From a virus, in the IMG/VR virus record IMGVR_UViG_3300049197_000024, positions 1 through 38,083 of that record: a stretch of 38,083 nucleotides of DNA. One strand, written 5' to 3'. Position numbers and translations under genes: made by a program. The notes under the pieces were generated by a model, which was given only the letters and a program-made list of their open reading frames with translations, searched no databases and was not told where the DNA came from. Shown here one piece after another: positions 22,102-28,909 of this stretch (within the stretch, counting starts at the first letter, position 1; every line of letters begins with the position of its first letter).

Positions 22102-22677
22102 ATGAAGAGAATTGTTGCCATGGCAGCGCTTGCATTGGCTGGGGTAGGCGCTAACGCAGAGTTGATGAACATCAGTGCAGTTGGCAATCAGACTGGAGAA
22201 CAGGACGTAGCCGCTTGCACCATCGTTGATAGCGGCACCACGCTTGTGTCCGGCGCGGTTTTGCTTGTCGCATTTGCAGAGGCCCGAGGCGACAACGATC
22301 CGGACATTCGGGCCTGGTCTCTTGACCGAGACTACGTGACTACCAACAACAATTGGGCTGACGGCATCGATGTATCAGCGAACGGCCAGACCGGCCACAT
22401 CAACCTGCGTGAAGTTGATCCCAATGGCGGCTTGCTGTATCCGACCTTACTGCGGGCTCCCTACAACACGCGGGACGCCGCTGTGTTCATAGCGGCCAAT
22501 CGTGGCGAGAGAATATGCGTGCAGTCTTTCGACCGCTCGGGATCTGGCAAGGCTAACTTTGTGACCTTGGCGATCACCGACATCAATGCACTGACATTCA
22601 AGAGTGGGCAGCTTAAATCTGACCAGTCGCTTGCAGAGCGCAACCTTCATTTGGTCATCCAGAACACGCGCAAGTAG
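22102..22677 (+). CDS. Secreted protein co-directional with repressor, candidate lysogenic conversion gene
   Basis: This 191-residue protein has a clean signal peptide (MKRIVAMAALALAGVGANA, probable cleavage after Ala19) and AGGAGG five bases before ATG 22102. The mature part has two Cys residues (AACTIVDSG and ERICVQSFD) that could form a disulfide, and many Asn/Asp/Gly, suggesting an exported beta-rich protein. No family is recognised. It follows the repressor by 15 nt and ends at a strong terminator, so it is probably expressed in the lysogen. This arrangement fits a moron gene that changes the host envelope or surroundings. Confidence 0.75.
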   Translation: MKRIVAMAALALAGVGANAELMNISAVGNQTGEQDVAACTIVDSGTTLVSGAVLLVAFAEARGDNDPDIRAWSLDRDYVTTNNNWADGIDVSANGQTGHINLREVDPNGGLLYPTLLRAPYNTRDAAVFIAANRGERICVQSFDRSGSGKANFVTLAITDINALTFKSGQLKSDQSLAERNLHLVIQNTRK

Positions 22678-22696
22678 AAAGCCGCAGCTCAACACG

Positions 22697-22723
22697 ACCC
22701 ACCCATTGCGGTGGGTTTTTTTT
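22697..22723 (+). terminator. Terminator after repressor/secreted protein unit
   Basis: ACCCACC-CATTGC-GGTGGGT is followed by eight T residues, a strong intrinsic terminator on the plus strand. Confidence 0.85.
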
Positions 22724-22785
22724 CGCCCGCGCAGAGTTACTGACCATCCGGTCATAAATAATCTAGCGTCCTACTAGCGTAACGC

Positions 22786-22813
22786 TTGACCTCCAATGTC
22801 GTTTCGCTAGAAT
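22786..22813 (+). promoter_or_regulatory. Putative pL-like early promoter with operator
   Basis: TTGACC and TAGAAT are separated by 16 nt. TGTCGTTTCGCT at 22797-22808 matches the operator unit at 21326 in 10 of 12 positions, so CI and Cro should control it. CTAGCGT is repeated just upstream (22763 and 22774). Confidence 0.65.
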
Positions 22814-23218
22814 TACCCCCACACCGCAGCGAAAGCCTAAGACGGTGTCGGGTGGACGGATCGGCGCACACCTTGGGCTCGTTAACAAGCAGCTCCTGCG
22901 GTTCGCGAAAGACGACAGCAGGCACAAGCCGGGAGTGGGGTAGCACCGAATCCGGATAGGCAACTGCAGGGCCGAACGCCTGCATACGCGGGATGCAACA
23001 GAGGCGGTCTCTCCCCCTCCCGTGCCGATCAACCACCTGGCAGCCCAGCGCTGCGAAGGAGAACACATGACCCCCAACTGAGCCGGACAACCCGGCCTGA
23101 ATCACCTTCAGAACTTCCCTCAGTGGACCCGGATTGAGTAACCGGGGGATGCCCTTGGAGACAGGGGCGATACCAAAGCCTTGCGGGTCAGGGTTTTGGC
23201 ATTTAACAGGAGAACGAC
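22814..23218 (+). other. Hairpin-rich untranslated leader of plus-strand early operon
   Basis: About 400 nt without a supported plus-strand gene. Stems seen are GGTGT/ACACC (22844-22872), CCTGC/GCAGG (22895-22922), TGCAGG/CCTGCA (22965-22984), GCCGG/CCGGC (23082-23096), CCCGG/CCGGG (23128-23146) and CCAAAGCC/GGTTTTGG (23173-23199). It may be a cis-acting antiterminator RNA or another structured RNA. No N-like protein is recognised in the window. Confidence 0.45.
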
Positions 23219-23437
23219 ATGATCAACACATTCACACCCGTTCGCGTCTGCAACTGGAAGGAGCTCGTGCCAGGCGGCTACAAGCTGCACAGCGGCTGGG
23301 CGCTTCAGGACGGCGCCGGTCGCTTGGTTTCGTTCCGCGCTGGTGTGCCGTGGATCCCGCGCGGCGGCAAAGCCGCTGTGGAGATGGTTGCGGCAGGCGG
23401 CCTTACGGAGTACGCCACGGTCGGAGCGCAAGCGTGA
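23219..23437 (+). CDS. Hypothetical protein, first gene of plus-strand early operon
   Basis: This 72-residue protein starts MINTFTPVRVCNWKELVPGG and has AGGAGAA before ATG 23219. It looks like a small beta-rich protein (RLVSFRAGVPWIPRGGKAA). Its TGA overlaps the next GTG. Confidence 0.65.
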   Translation: MINTFTPVRVCNWKELVPGGYKLHSGWALQDGAGRLVSFRAGVPWIPRGGKAAVEMVAAGGLTEYATVGAQA

Positions 23438-23646
23438 AGCCCCGCCTGGGTGAAGTAGTCACCTACCGGCCAGGCTACGGGCGCCCCGAGACAACTGGCG
23501 TTGTTGTGAGCGTTGAAGGTAATTTGTGCTGGACAAAGTACGAAGGCCAAGAGAAGGCGCTTCCCTTTATCTGGCGCTTCGCTGAAGGTCTCAACACTTT
23601 GCACGACTGGCCATCAAAACACTCCGACGAGGGGATGGATGAATGA
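23434..23646 (+). CDS. Hypothetical protein
   Basis: This 70-residue protein starts at GTG 23434 (VKPRLGEVVTYRPGYGRPET), overlapping the upstream stop. It has VVVSVEGNLCWTKYEGQEKA, a small beta-barrel-like pattern. Its stop overlaps the next ATG, so three genes in a row are coupled. Confidence 0.65.
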   Translation: MKPRLGEVVTYRPGYGRPETTGVVVSVEGNLCWTKYEGQEKALPFIWRFAEGLNTLHDWPSKHSDEGMDE

Positions 23647-23948
23647 CGAGCTTCAATCACACACCTGGCCCGTGGCATGTGCCGTGTTTTGCAGAACCTG
23701 GCGTTTGCAGTTGCAAATCGATCCTGTCCCCACACCAAACTGGCATGGGCTCCATATGCCAAGTGCCACATGGCGGTGAGGATGAGCCGCTCAGCATCGC
23801 CATCGCAAACGCCCGACTCATAGCAGCCGCACCCGAGTTGCTTGCAGCGCTGATTCACATCGAACAAGTGGCAATGGCCGACGAGCCGCGCGATTTGCCT
23901 GGGATCGTCAAAACGGCGCGACAAGCTATTGCAAAAGCGCGCATATAA
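23643..23948 (+). CDS. Phage protein with NARLIAAAPELLAAL motif
   Basis: This 101-residue protein starts MTSFNHTPGPWHVPCFAEPG. HTPGPWH at the N-terminus and IAIANARLIAAAPELLAAL in the second half define a very common family of small phage proteins of unknown function. It starts at ATG 23643 in overlap with the upstream stop. The nested hairpin following it may end or attenuate the unit. Confidence 0.75.
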   Translation: MTSFNHTPGPWHVPCFAEPGVCSCKSILSPHQTGMGSICQVPHGGEDEPLSIAIANARLIAAAPELLAALIHIEQVAMADEPRDLPGIVKTARQAIAKARI

Positions 23949-23952
23949 CCAC

Positions 23953-24009
23953 CGCCCTGCCAACGCGGGGCCACATCAAAGCGTCTTGATGGGCAGGGCG
24001 TTTTGATGT
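23953..24009 (+). terminator. Nested hairpin with alternative pairing
   Basis: CGCCCTGCC/GGCAGGGCG (23953-23961, 23992-24000) encloses CATCAA/TTGATG and is followed by TTTTGATGTTT. ACATCAAA at 23973-23980 can instead pair with TTTGATGT at 24002-24009. This could be a terminator or an attenuator. Confidence 0.5.
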
Positions 24010-24028
24010 TTAACCAAGGAGAGAAGGC

Positions 24029-24436
24029 ATGTTCGTATCAATCGACACCAAGGGCGCAAACCACATCGTCATCCACATCCCGCATGAGGGCGCAGACAAA
24101 TCGCTGCCCGCCATTGCGCGGATGCTGGAGCAGAACGCCGTGTTCATTCAAAAGGGCTGGAGCAGTGCTGCGCTGGTAAAGCCAGAAATGTCCATCGTGC
24201 TTGGCGATAAGTTCGAAGTAGAGAAGGACGGCGATGAGCCAATCGTTGTGAAAGAAAGCACTGCAGTGCTACCCGATGATTTTGTGGCGGCCACGCCGGA
24301 TGTGTTTGTCTCCAACGCCAAGGCCGCCAAAAAGGCCGCCGAAGACTCTCAGCGACTGCGCACAGAGGTTTCGCACCTGAAAGACCAGATTGAAAGCCTC
24401 AAAGCTCAACTGCAGGTATTGGCGGAAGCCGAGTAA
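24029..24436 (+). CDS. Hypothetical protein with C-terminal coiled coil
   Basis: This 135-residue protein starts MFVSIDTKGANHIVIHIPHE, with AAGGAGAGAAGGC before ATG 24029. The first 90 residues look like a small folded domain; residues 95-132 (AKAAKKAAEDSQRLRTEVSH, then LKDQIESLKAQLQVLAE) form a strong coiled coil. Probably oligomeric. No family recognised. Confidence 0.72.
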   Translation: MFVSIDTKGANHIVIHIPHEGADKSLPAIARMLEQNAVFIQKGWSSAALVKPEMSIVLGDKFEVEKDGDEPIVVKESTAVLPDDFVAATPDVFVSNAKAAKKAAEDSQRLRTEVSHLKDQIESLKAQLQVLAEAE

Positions 24437-24683
24437 CCCCACCCCGCCCCTACACCAGGGGCCGGGATTGCTTTGATGGGCGGCGGCGTGGATGGACACG
24501 CGGAGTCACGGTGCAGAAAAAAGGGTTGGCGCGCACGGAGTCATGACTGTGAACGTGCCACTGCGAAGGTGACTGACAAATATGCACAGGCTGATCGTAT
24601 GCAGCCAAGCGACCGATATGCGCACTGTTTCGGTCAAGCTGGAATCAAGCCCAGCCCGCCCTTCAAAGCAATCCCCCAATCAC
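24437..24683 (+). other. Intergenic stretch before tRNA-like gene
   Basis: It starts with a GCCCC-TACACCA-GGGGC hairpin (24446-24462) after the coiled-coil gene. The rest to 24683 holds no supported gene or clear signal. Confidence 0.4.
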
Positions 24684-24771
24684 TCCTCAGTAGCTCAAAG
24701 AGAGCACCGGCTTCTTAAGCCGGAGGCGCGACCGCGACGGCGGTTCGGTGCGATTCCCGCCTGGGGCACCA
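24684..24771 (+). tRNA. tRNA-like gene, anticodon CTT (Lys) if canonical, unusual arms
   Basis: An acceptor stem TCCTCAG/CTGGGGC pairs in 6 of 7 positions and ends ACCA with encoded CCA at 24769-24771. TA and a D arm GCTC-AAAGA-GAGC follow, then the anticodon arm CCGGC-TTCTTAA-GCCGG with CTT at 24713-24715. A 16-nt variable region can form CGC-GACC-GCG. The T arm GCGG.../CCGC has a loop with four extra bases compared with TTCGATTC. The D loop is very short and lacks the usual GG. It could be a divergent functional tRNA or a decayed one. Confidence 0.5.
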
Positions 24772-24804
24772 ATCCCCAACCAATCACCAGACTAGGAGAT
24801 GAGA

Positions 24805-24993
24805 ATGAAATTGAGAATTTGGTGCGATAGCGGAGCCAACATTCACTCGTGCCGCGAGGTTGAGAGTAGTACTGAAGAGCTTGGCTACACAGACGAAGAA
24901 TGGGCCGCGCTTAGTGAGGAAGAGAGAGAAAGCGCTGCAAAAACAATAGCTTGGGAGAACCTGGATTGGGGATACGAAGAATTGCCCGACTAA
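24805..24993 (+). CDS. Small acidic phage protein (ANIHS..GYTDEEW family)
   Basis: This 62-residue protein starts MKLRIWCDSGANIHSCREVE and continues ELGYTDEEWAALSEEERESA, ending WENLDWGYEEL. This whole pattern is a widespread small phage protein family of unknown role. ATG 24805 is chosen with AGGAG at 24794-24798; ATG 24799 is too close to it. Confidence 0.8.
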   Translation: MKLRIWCDSGANIHSCREVESSTEELGYTDEEWAALSEEERESAAKTIAWENLDWGYEELPD

Positions 24994-25040
24994 CCCCTCC
25001 CTGTCTTCCTATAGACAGGGCAAGCCACCTGGAGAAAGCA

Positions 25041-25358
25041 ATGAAAAAACCAAACTGCTACGAGTGCAAGCACCGTAAGCAACTTGAATTCTCTGCGCAC
25101 AGCCAATGTGTGCACCCCGCGTATGACGGAGTGGCTGGTCCGCTCGCCATGCTTGTTGCAACGCTTCATGCAAGCCGCCGGGGCGGTCCTATTGAGGCAC
25201 CAAACCAGGAGATCACCGTGAAAGGTAATCCACACGGCATTGCCAAGGGCTGGTTCATGCATCCGCTGAACTACGACCCCGTATGGCTTGAGGAATGCAC
25301 CGGCTTCGAAGCAAAACAAAGTAACGCAGTAAGTGGCGCAGTAAGTCAGGCAGCTTAG
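25041..25358 (+). CDS. Cys-rich phage protein
   Basis: This 105-residue protein starts MKKPNCYECKHRKQLEFSAH. It has CYECKH, SQCVHP and EECTGFEAK, a zinc-ligand pattern typical of small phage proteins of this family. GGAGAAAGCA precedes ATG 25041. The last 12 codons contain a tandem repeat of CGCAGTAAGT in the DNA (25325-25345). Confidence 0.7.
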   Translation: MKKPNCYECKHRKQLEFSAHSQCVHPAYDGVAGPLAMLVATLHASRRGGPIEAPNQEITVKGNPHGIAKGWFMHPLNYDPVWLEECTGFEAKQSNAVSGAVSQAA

Positions 25359-25691
25359 GGGTAATGGCGGATAGACACCGTTCCGCCCCTTGTAAGTCCT
25401 GCGATTAGTCGCCCTGTTAGTCGAGAAACGTTAGCTTAGAAATTTGTGCAAGCCACCTGGGCGTGATGCCCAGGGCCACCACATCTGTCACTGCGTCCCT
25501 CGGGATAGAACGGCCGTTCTGGCGGTGGCAGTTGTGGTGGTGAATGCCCAATGGTGATGGGCAATGGACTGAATGTCGTCAAAAGACGCTGGCCCAATCG
25601 GTCCGCCAGCAAGCCGGGATCACCACCGGCACCACCAACCACCCACCCCAAGCCCGCAACGCGCGGGCTTTCTGCTTTCTGGAGAACAGCA
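25359..25691 (+). other. Structured intergenic region with hairpins and a palindrome
   Basis: It contains GGCGGA/TCCGCC (25366-25387), two TTAGTCG repeats near 25405-25425, a 7-bp hairpin CCTGGGC/GCCCAGG (25456-25474), a 14-bp perfect palindrome AGAACGGCCGTTCT (25507-25520), and a terminator at 25651-25680. No gene is supported. Confidence 0.45.
25651..25680 (+). terminator. Terminator-like hairpin
   Basis: AGCCCGC-AACGC-GCGGGCT is followed by TTCTGCTTT. It ends only 13 nt before the next ATG, so it may be a leaky terminator. Confidence 0.55.
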
Positions 25692-25934
25692 ATGACACAA
25701 GCATCTGCACCGAAGGACGCGGCGAAGCGTCTTGAACTCAAGCAGCGCCTGATGGAGCGCATGCGCACAAGCATTGTTGACCAAGGGACGTACGGGATTC
25801 GGCAAACGGCCATATGGGAAAAGGCATATGCGCGGGTGGCGCGCTTTGTTAAGCGCGAGCTTCCGACACAGCGAACGCTCAAGAAGCTGATCAGTCAGTT
25901 GGACGCGGCCCATACATGGCGCCATGAACAGTGA
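25692..25934 (+). CDS. Hypothetical basic protein
   Basis: This 80-residue protein starts MTQASAPKDAAKRLELKQRL; GGAGAA precedes ATG 25692. Highly charged and helical (IWEKAYARVARFVKRELPTQ). It overlaps the next gene by 11 nt. Confidence 0.65.
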   Translation: MTQASAPKDAAKRLELKQRLMERMRTSIVDQGTYGIRQTAIWEKAYARVARFVKRELPTQRTLKKLISQLDAAHTWRHEQ

Positions 25935-26226
25935 GGCAGCAATGGCATTTGAAATTGACATGCTCGCCTGCGCAAACGAAGAAGACCGCAGATCAAAACG
26001 CGACGAGCTGATGCAGCGAGAAGAAGCGCGGCTAGCTGCTGTCGCAGTCTTTGAGGCACGGCTCGGCAAGTACGACCGCCTGCTCGACGGACTGAGTTAC
26101 CGCGACCACGATGAGCAAGTCATCGCTGCACTCATGGAAGGGTGCTCCGCTGGGGTGCAGTCGTGCATTGCAGTGGTCAAAGCGCTCGCTCAAAAGCACG
26201 GATATCACAACGCGGAGATTGACTAA
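25924..26226 (+). CDS. Hypothetical protein
   Basis: This 100-residue acidic protein starts MNSEAAMAFEIDMLACANEE. ATG 25942 (MAFEIDML) is an alternative start. Helical, no recognised motif. Its stop overlaps the ATG of the membrane protein by one base. Confidence 0.65.
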   Translation: MNSEAAMAFEIDMLACANEEDRRSKRDELMQREEARLAAVAVFEARLGKYDRLLDGLSYRDHDEQVIAALMEGCSAGVQSCIAVVKALAQKHGYHNAEID

Positions 26227-26465
26227 TGAACACCATACCAAACTGGCAGACCGCCATCGGAGTAACCGCCATCCTGGCGGTTTTCTTTTTTGCGCAATAC
26301 CTCGATTCGCCAGCAGATTGGGAGGCAGAGAGGGCCACCGCTGCAAGCCTGCGCGATGCACTCGTCCAGGCCCAAAAAGAGCGGCCGGAATTGTGGACGG
26401 CAGAACAGAGGGCAAGGGCTGATTTTGCTGCTGAGTTAGCGGCGAAGGAGGTTAGCCATGAGTGA
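26226..26465 (+). CDS. Small single-span membrane protein
   Basis: This 79-residue protein starts MNTIPNWQTAIGVTAILAVF, so residues 9-24 form one membrane span. The rest is a charged helix exposed to one side. It ends KEVSHE, sharing its last codons and the following RBS with the next gene's end (repeat at 26443 and 26810). Confidence 0.65.
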   Translation: MNTIPNWQTAIGVTAILAVFFFAQYLDSPADWEAERATAASLRDALVQAQKERPELWTAEQRARADFAAELAAKEVSHE

Positions 26466-26832
26466 GAAACACACATGCTGCGCCAAGATCTATACCGGCT
26501 ACTGGTCAAAGACATGCGGCAAGGGCGCAGCTTACGAGCACGAAGGAAAGTGGTATTGCAAGACGCACCACCCGCCCACCGTCGAAGCAAAGCGCGATGC
26601 GCGGAATGCCAAGTGGGAAGCCGAATGGAATGCAAGGCTCGCAACTGGAAAAGCAGCAGCAGCCGCCGCCGCAGAACAAAAGCGCCGCGCAGACTGCCAT
26701 GACCAGCTTGTGTCAGCACTTCGAAGTGCACTGCATTGCGCGCAGTCAGAAAACCACCCATTCAGACACTGGCACCTGCAGGCTGCCGAAGCGCTTGAAC
26801 GCGCACAACCGAAGGAGGTTAGCCATGAGTGA
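26443..26832 (+). repeat. 23-bp perfect direct repeat at two gene junctions
   Basis: The same 23 bases lie at 26443-26465 and 26810-26832. Each contains GAAGGAGG, the ATG of the following gene, and the codons KEVSHE with stop of the gene before it. Confidence 0.85.
26458..26832 (+). CDS. Hypothetical protein with Cys/His-rich N-terminus
   Basis: This 124-residue protein starts MSEKHTCCAKIYTGYWSKTC. CC, C, and later WYCKTHHPP can bind zinc. A charged helix (residues 43-78, Ala/Lys/Arg-rich) and a C-terminal ALRSALHCAQSE..HWHLQAAEALERA block follow. ATG 26458 is inside the repeated junction and overlaps the upstream stop by 8 nt. Confidence 0.65.
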   Translation: MSEKHTCCAKIYTGYWSKTCGKGAAYEHEGKWYCKTHHPPTVEAKRDARNAKWEAEWNARLATGKAAAAAAAEQKRRADCHDQLVSALRSALHCAQSENHPFRHWHLQAAEALERAQPKEVSHE

Positions 26833-27196
26833 AATGAAGCCGCGCTTGGTGTGGGCTGCCGAGTACGACGACGACTCAGACTATCTGAGCGTGATGGAGC
26901 GCTTGGACACGCAAGGGCAGAACGACGGCGTGACGATCTGCCGTCTACACGGCGAAGCGTCTGCAGACCTGATCGCAGAAGCCGGAACAGTCCACCACGA
27001 AACCGGCCTCACTCCCCGCCAGCTTGTAGAGCAACGCGACGCGCTTGTAGAGCGGGTGAAGGAGCTGGAGCGGGCGCTGCAACAGATCGCAACATCGGCA
27101 GAAGCCACGTACTGCAATGTTGCTTGGGTCGCAAAACACGCCCGCGCCGCCCTCTCCAAGTCTCTCCCCAACACAGTAGCGGAGACACCGAAATGA
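26825..27196 (+). CDS. Hypothetical phage accessory protein
   Basis: This 123-residue protein starts MSEMKPRLVWAAEYDDDSDY. It has a RQLVEQRDALVERVKELERA coiled coil and the common ending NVAWVAKHARAALSK. Such modules recur in mosaic accessory genes of related prophages. A much longer open frame runs upstream, but ATG 26825 has the AAGGAGG Shine-Dalgarno of the repeated junction. Confidence 0.65.
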   Translation: MSEMKPRLVWAAEYDDDSDYLSVMERLDTQGQNDGVTICRLHGEASADLIAEAGTVHHETGLTPRQLVEQRDALVERVKELERALQQIATSAEATYCNVAWVAKHARAALSKSLPNTVAETPK

Positions 27197-27291
27197 ACCA
27201 CCCAACGGATGGATATTTATTGGGCGCGGCTATCGGGCTATGGATTGGCTTGCTGGCATCCATTGTTGCTTTGGTATTGGTGACGCCATGA
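27193..27291 (+). CDS. Tiny membrane protein
   Basis: This 32-residue protein, MNHPTDGYLLGAAIGLWIGL at the start, is almost one membrane span. It overlaps the stop upstream (ATGA) and the next ATG (ATGA). Confidence 0.55.
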   Translation: MNHPTDGYLLGAAIGLWIGLLASIVALVLVTP

Positions 27292-27389
27292 GCCGCCTCA
27301 AAGACTTCACACAACTATGGCGCATCTATCGCCAGTGCAACGGGCCTATCAAGGCTGTGCTCCTGGCGTGGACTGTTTCAAGGGGATGA
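27288..27389 (+). CDS. Tiny basic protein
   Basis: This 33-residue protein starts MSRLKDFTQLWRIYRQCNGP. It is linked by ATGA overlaps at both ends, which supports translation; its function is unknown. Confidence 0.5.
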   Translation: MSRLKDFTQLWRIYRQCNGPIKAVLLAWTVSRG

Positions 27390-27610
27390 CCATGCATCCA
27401 ATGCTTCAAGAATCCTGCGACGAGGCTGCGGCCTGCGCACAGATTGACTACGACCAGAAACACCAAGCATTCCAAGGAAACCATCATGTCCATTGCAACC
27501 CTCATCCTGGGCCAGTCCGGCACGGGCAAGACAACCAGCCTGCGCAATCTCGACCCAGCGCACACGCTGCTGATCCAGGCCGTCAAGAAGCCGCTTCCGT
27601 TTCGCTCTGA
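27386..27610 (+). CDS. Possible protein overlapping Sak4-like gene
   Basis: From ATG 27386, overlapping the upstream stop, the frame reads MTMHPMLQESCDEAAACAQI and then runs 125 nt out of frame into the next gene. The first 30 residues look coding; the rest is Pro/His-rich. Possibly only the N-terminal part matters, as a translational bridge. Confidence 0.35.
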   Translation: MTMHPMLQESCDEAAACAQIDYDQKHQAFQGNHHVHCNPHPGPVRHGQDNQPAQSRPSAHAADPGRQEAASVSL

Positions 27611-28154
27611 TGGATGGGGTTGGTTCCACAAGGAGAACAAGCCAAACGGCAATGTCTTTGTCTATGACAACGCGGACCAGATCATCAAGATGATGAAGGG
27701 CACTCGCCGGGATGTGATCGTTCTAGACGACTTCCAGTACATCCTGGCCAACGAATTCATGCGCCGGGTGTTGGATAAAGAAACTGGCAACGCAGCATTC
27801 GCAAAATACAACGAGATCGCGCACAACGCATGGTCGATTCTGATGGCCGCAAGCCAGCTACCAGACCACAAGCGCGTCTACATCCTTGGGCACACCCAAG
27901 AGGATGAGAACGGACGGGTGAAGGCCAAGACCATCGGCAAGCTCTTGGATGAAAAGATCACGCTGGAGGGGTTGCTGACCATCGTCCTGCGCACCACCGT
28001 GATCAACGGGCAATACCTGTTCACCACAAAAAACAGCGGCCTCGACACCGTAAAGAGCCCAATGGGCTTGTTTGAGGCAGACCAGATCGACAACGACTTA
28101 GCCGCTGTCGATGCGGCCATTTTTTCCTACTACGGCCTTCAAGAAACCGTCTAA
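27486..28154 (+). CDS. Phage RecA-like ATPase, Sak4 type
   Basis: This 222-residue ATPase starts MSIATLILGQSGTGKTTSLR. Walker A is GQSGTGKT (9-16) and Walker B is DVIVLDDFQ (76-84). The later HAWSILMAASQLPD-like segment and GKLLDEKITLEG match phage ATP-binding proteins of the Sak4/Rad51-like group, minimal recombinases that promote annealing together with SSB. ATG 27486 with AAGGA is preferred over one 14 codons upstream. The SSB-like gene follows after 14 nt, the arrangement expected for a Sak4 system. Confidence 0.78.
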   Translation: MSIATLILGQSGTGKTTSLRNLDPAHTLLIQAVKKPLPFRSDGWGWFHKENKPNGNVFVYDNADQIIKMMKGTRRDVIVLDDFQYILANEFMRRVLDKETGNAAFAKYNEIAHNAWSILMAASQLPDHKRVYILGHTQEDENGRVKAKTIGKLLDEKITLEGLLTIVLRTTVINGQYLFTTKNSGLDTVKSPMGLFEADQIDNDLAAVDAAIFSYYGLQETV

Positions 28155-28168
28155 ACCAAGGACACACC

Positions 28169-28837
28169 ATGTACAAATTCGATGCAGCCACTGCGGCAGA
28201 AGCCGACAACATCAGCGCCTATCTCGATGAGACCGGAAAGTACAAAGGCAAATTCACACGCGCTGAAAAGCTGATCAGCTCCAACAAGGGGACCCACGGC
28301 ATCGGCTTCACCTTTGAGGACGAGTCCAAGCGAACCGCACGGTTTGACCTTTGGACCGTGGACAACATGGGAAAGCAGCTGATGGGCTTCAAGTCCCTGC
28401 AAGCAATCCTGGCCGTTCTGCGCTTTCCAACTGGCCGCGATCTGAAAATTGCACAAGCCCAGGTTGACCGCTACGACTACGACACCCGGCAAACCACCAA
28501 GGTGCAGGCCGAAACCTTCCCGGACCTGATCAACCGCCCGATTGGATTGGTCATGCGCAACACTGAGTACGAAAAGATGCGCGACGGCACGAAGACCGGG
28601 GAAACCGGCTGGCGCCTTGAATTGGTCGTCCCGTTCCAAGCGGACACCGAACTGACCGCCAGCGAAATCGTTGGCAACAAGACGCAGCCGCAAAAGCTGG
28701 CGGGGATCATGGCGACGCTTGCGGACCGTCCTCTCAAGACGCGTCCCGCAGGTGGGCAGCGCAACGACCACAGCGGACCGCCTCCGGGCCATCCAGCAGC
28801 AGGCGGGTTTGACGATTTCGGCGACGCGCCTTATTGA
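28169..28837 (+). CDS. SSB-like protein, partner of Sak4-like ATPase
   Basis: This 222-residue protein starts MYKFDAATAAEADNISAYLD. The body (GKFTRAEKLISSNKGTHGIG, then TARFDLWTVDN) looks like an OB-type fold of the phage DUF669/SSB-like group. The C-terminus is Gly/Pro-rich and ends in the acidic tip DDFGDAPY, resembling the protein-binding tail of SSB. Together with the ATPase upstream it would bind and anneal single strands. Confidence 0.68.
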   Translation: MYKFDAATAAEADNISAYLDETGKYKGKFTRAEKLISSNKGTHGIGFTFEDESKRTARFDLWTVDNMGKQLMGFKSLQAILAVLRFPTGRDLKIAQAQVDRYDYDTRQTTKVQAETFPDLINRPIGLVMRNTEYEKMRDGTKTGETGWRLELVVPFQADTELTASEIVGNKTQPQKLAGIMATLADRPLKTRPAGGQRNDHSGPPPGHPAAGGFDDFGDAPY

Positions 28838-28909
28838 TCGCCACACAACACCAACAACCCAAGGCCAGCACTGCCGCAGTAGCTGGCCTTCTTACTTCAT
28901 GGGGACGAA

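Noticed and set aside
22752-23105. Minus-strand frame of 117 codons in the early leader
   Set aside because: It lies antisense in the leader and would end inside the promoter; no Shine-Dalgarno and mixed composition. Kept as a possible refutation of the leader RNA finding.
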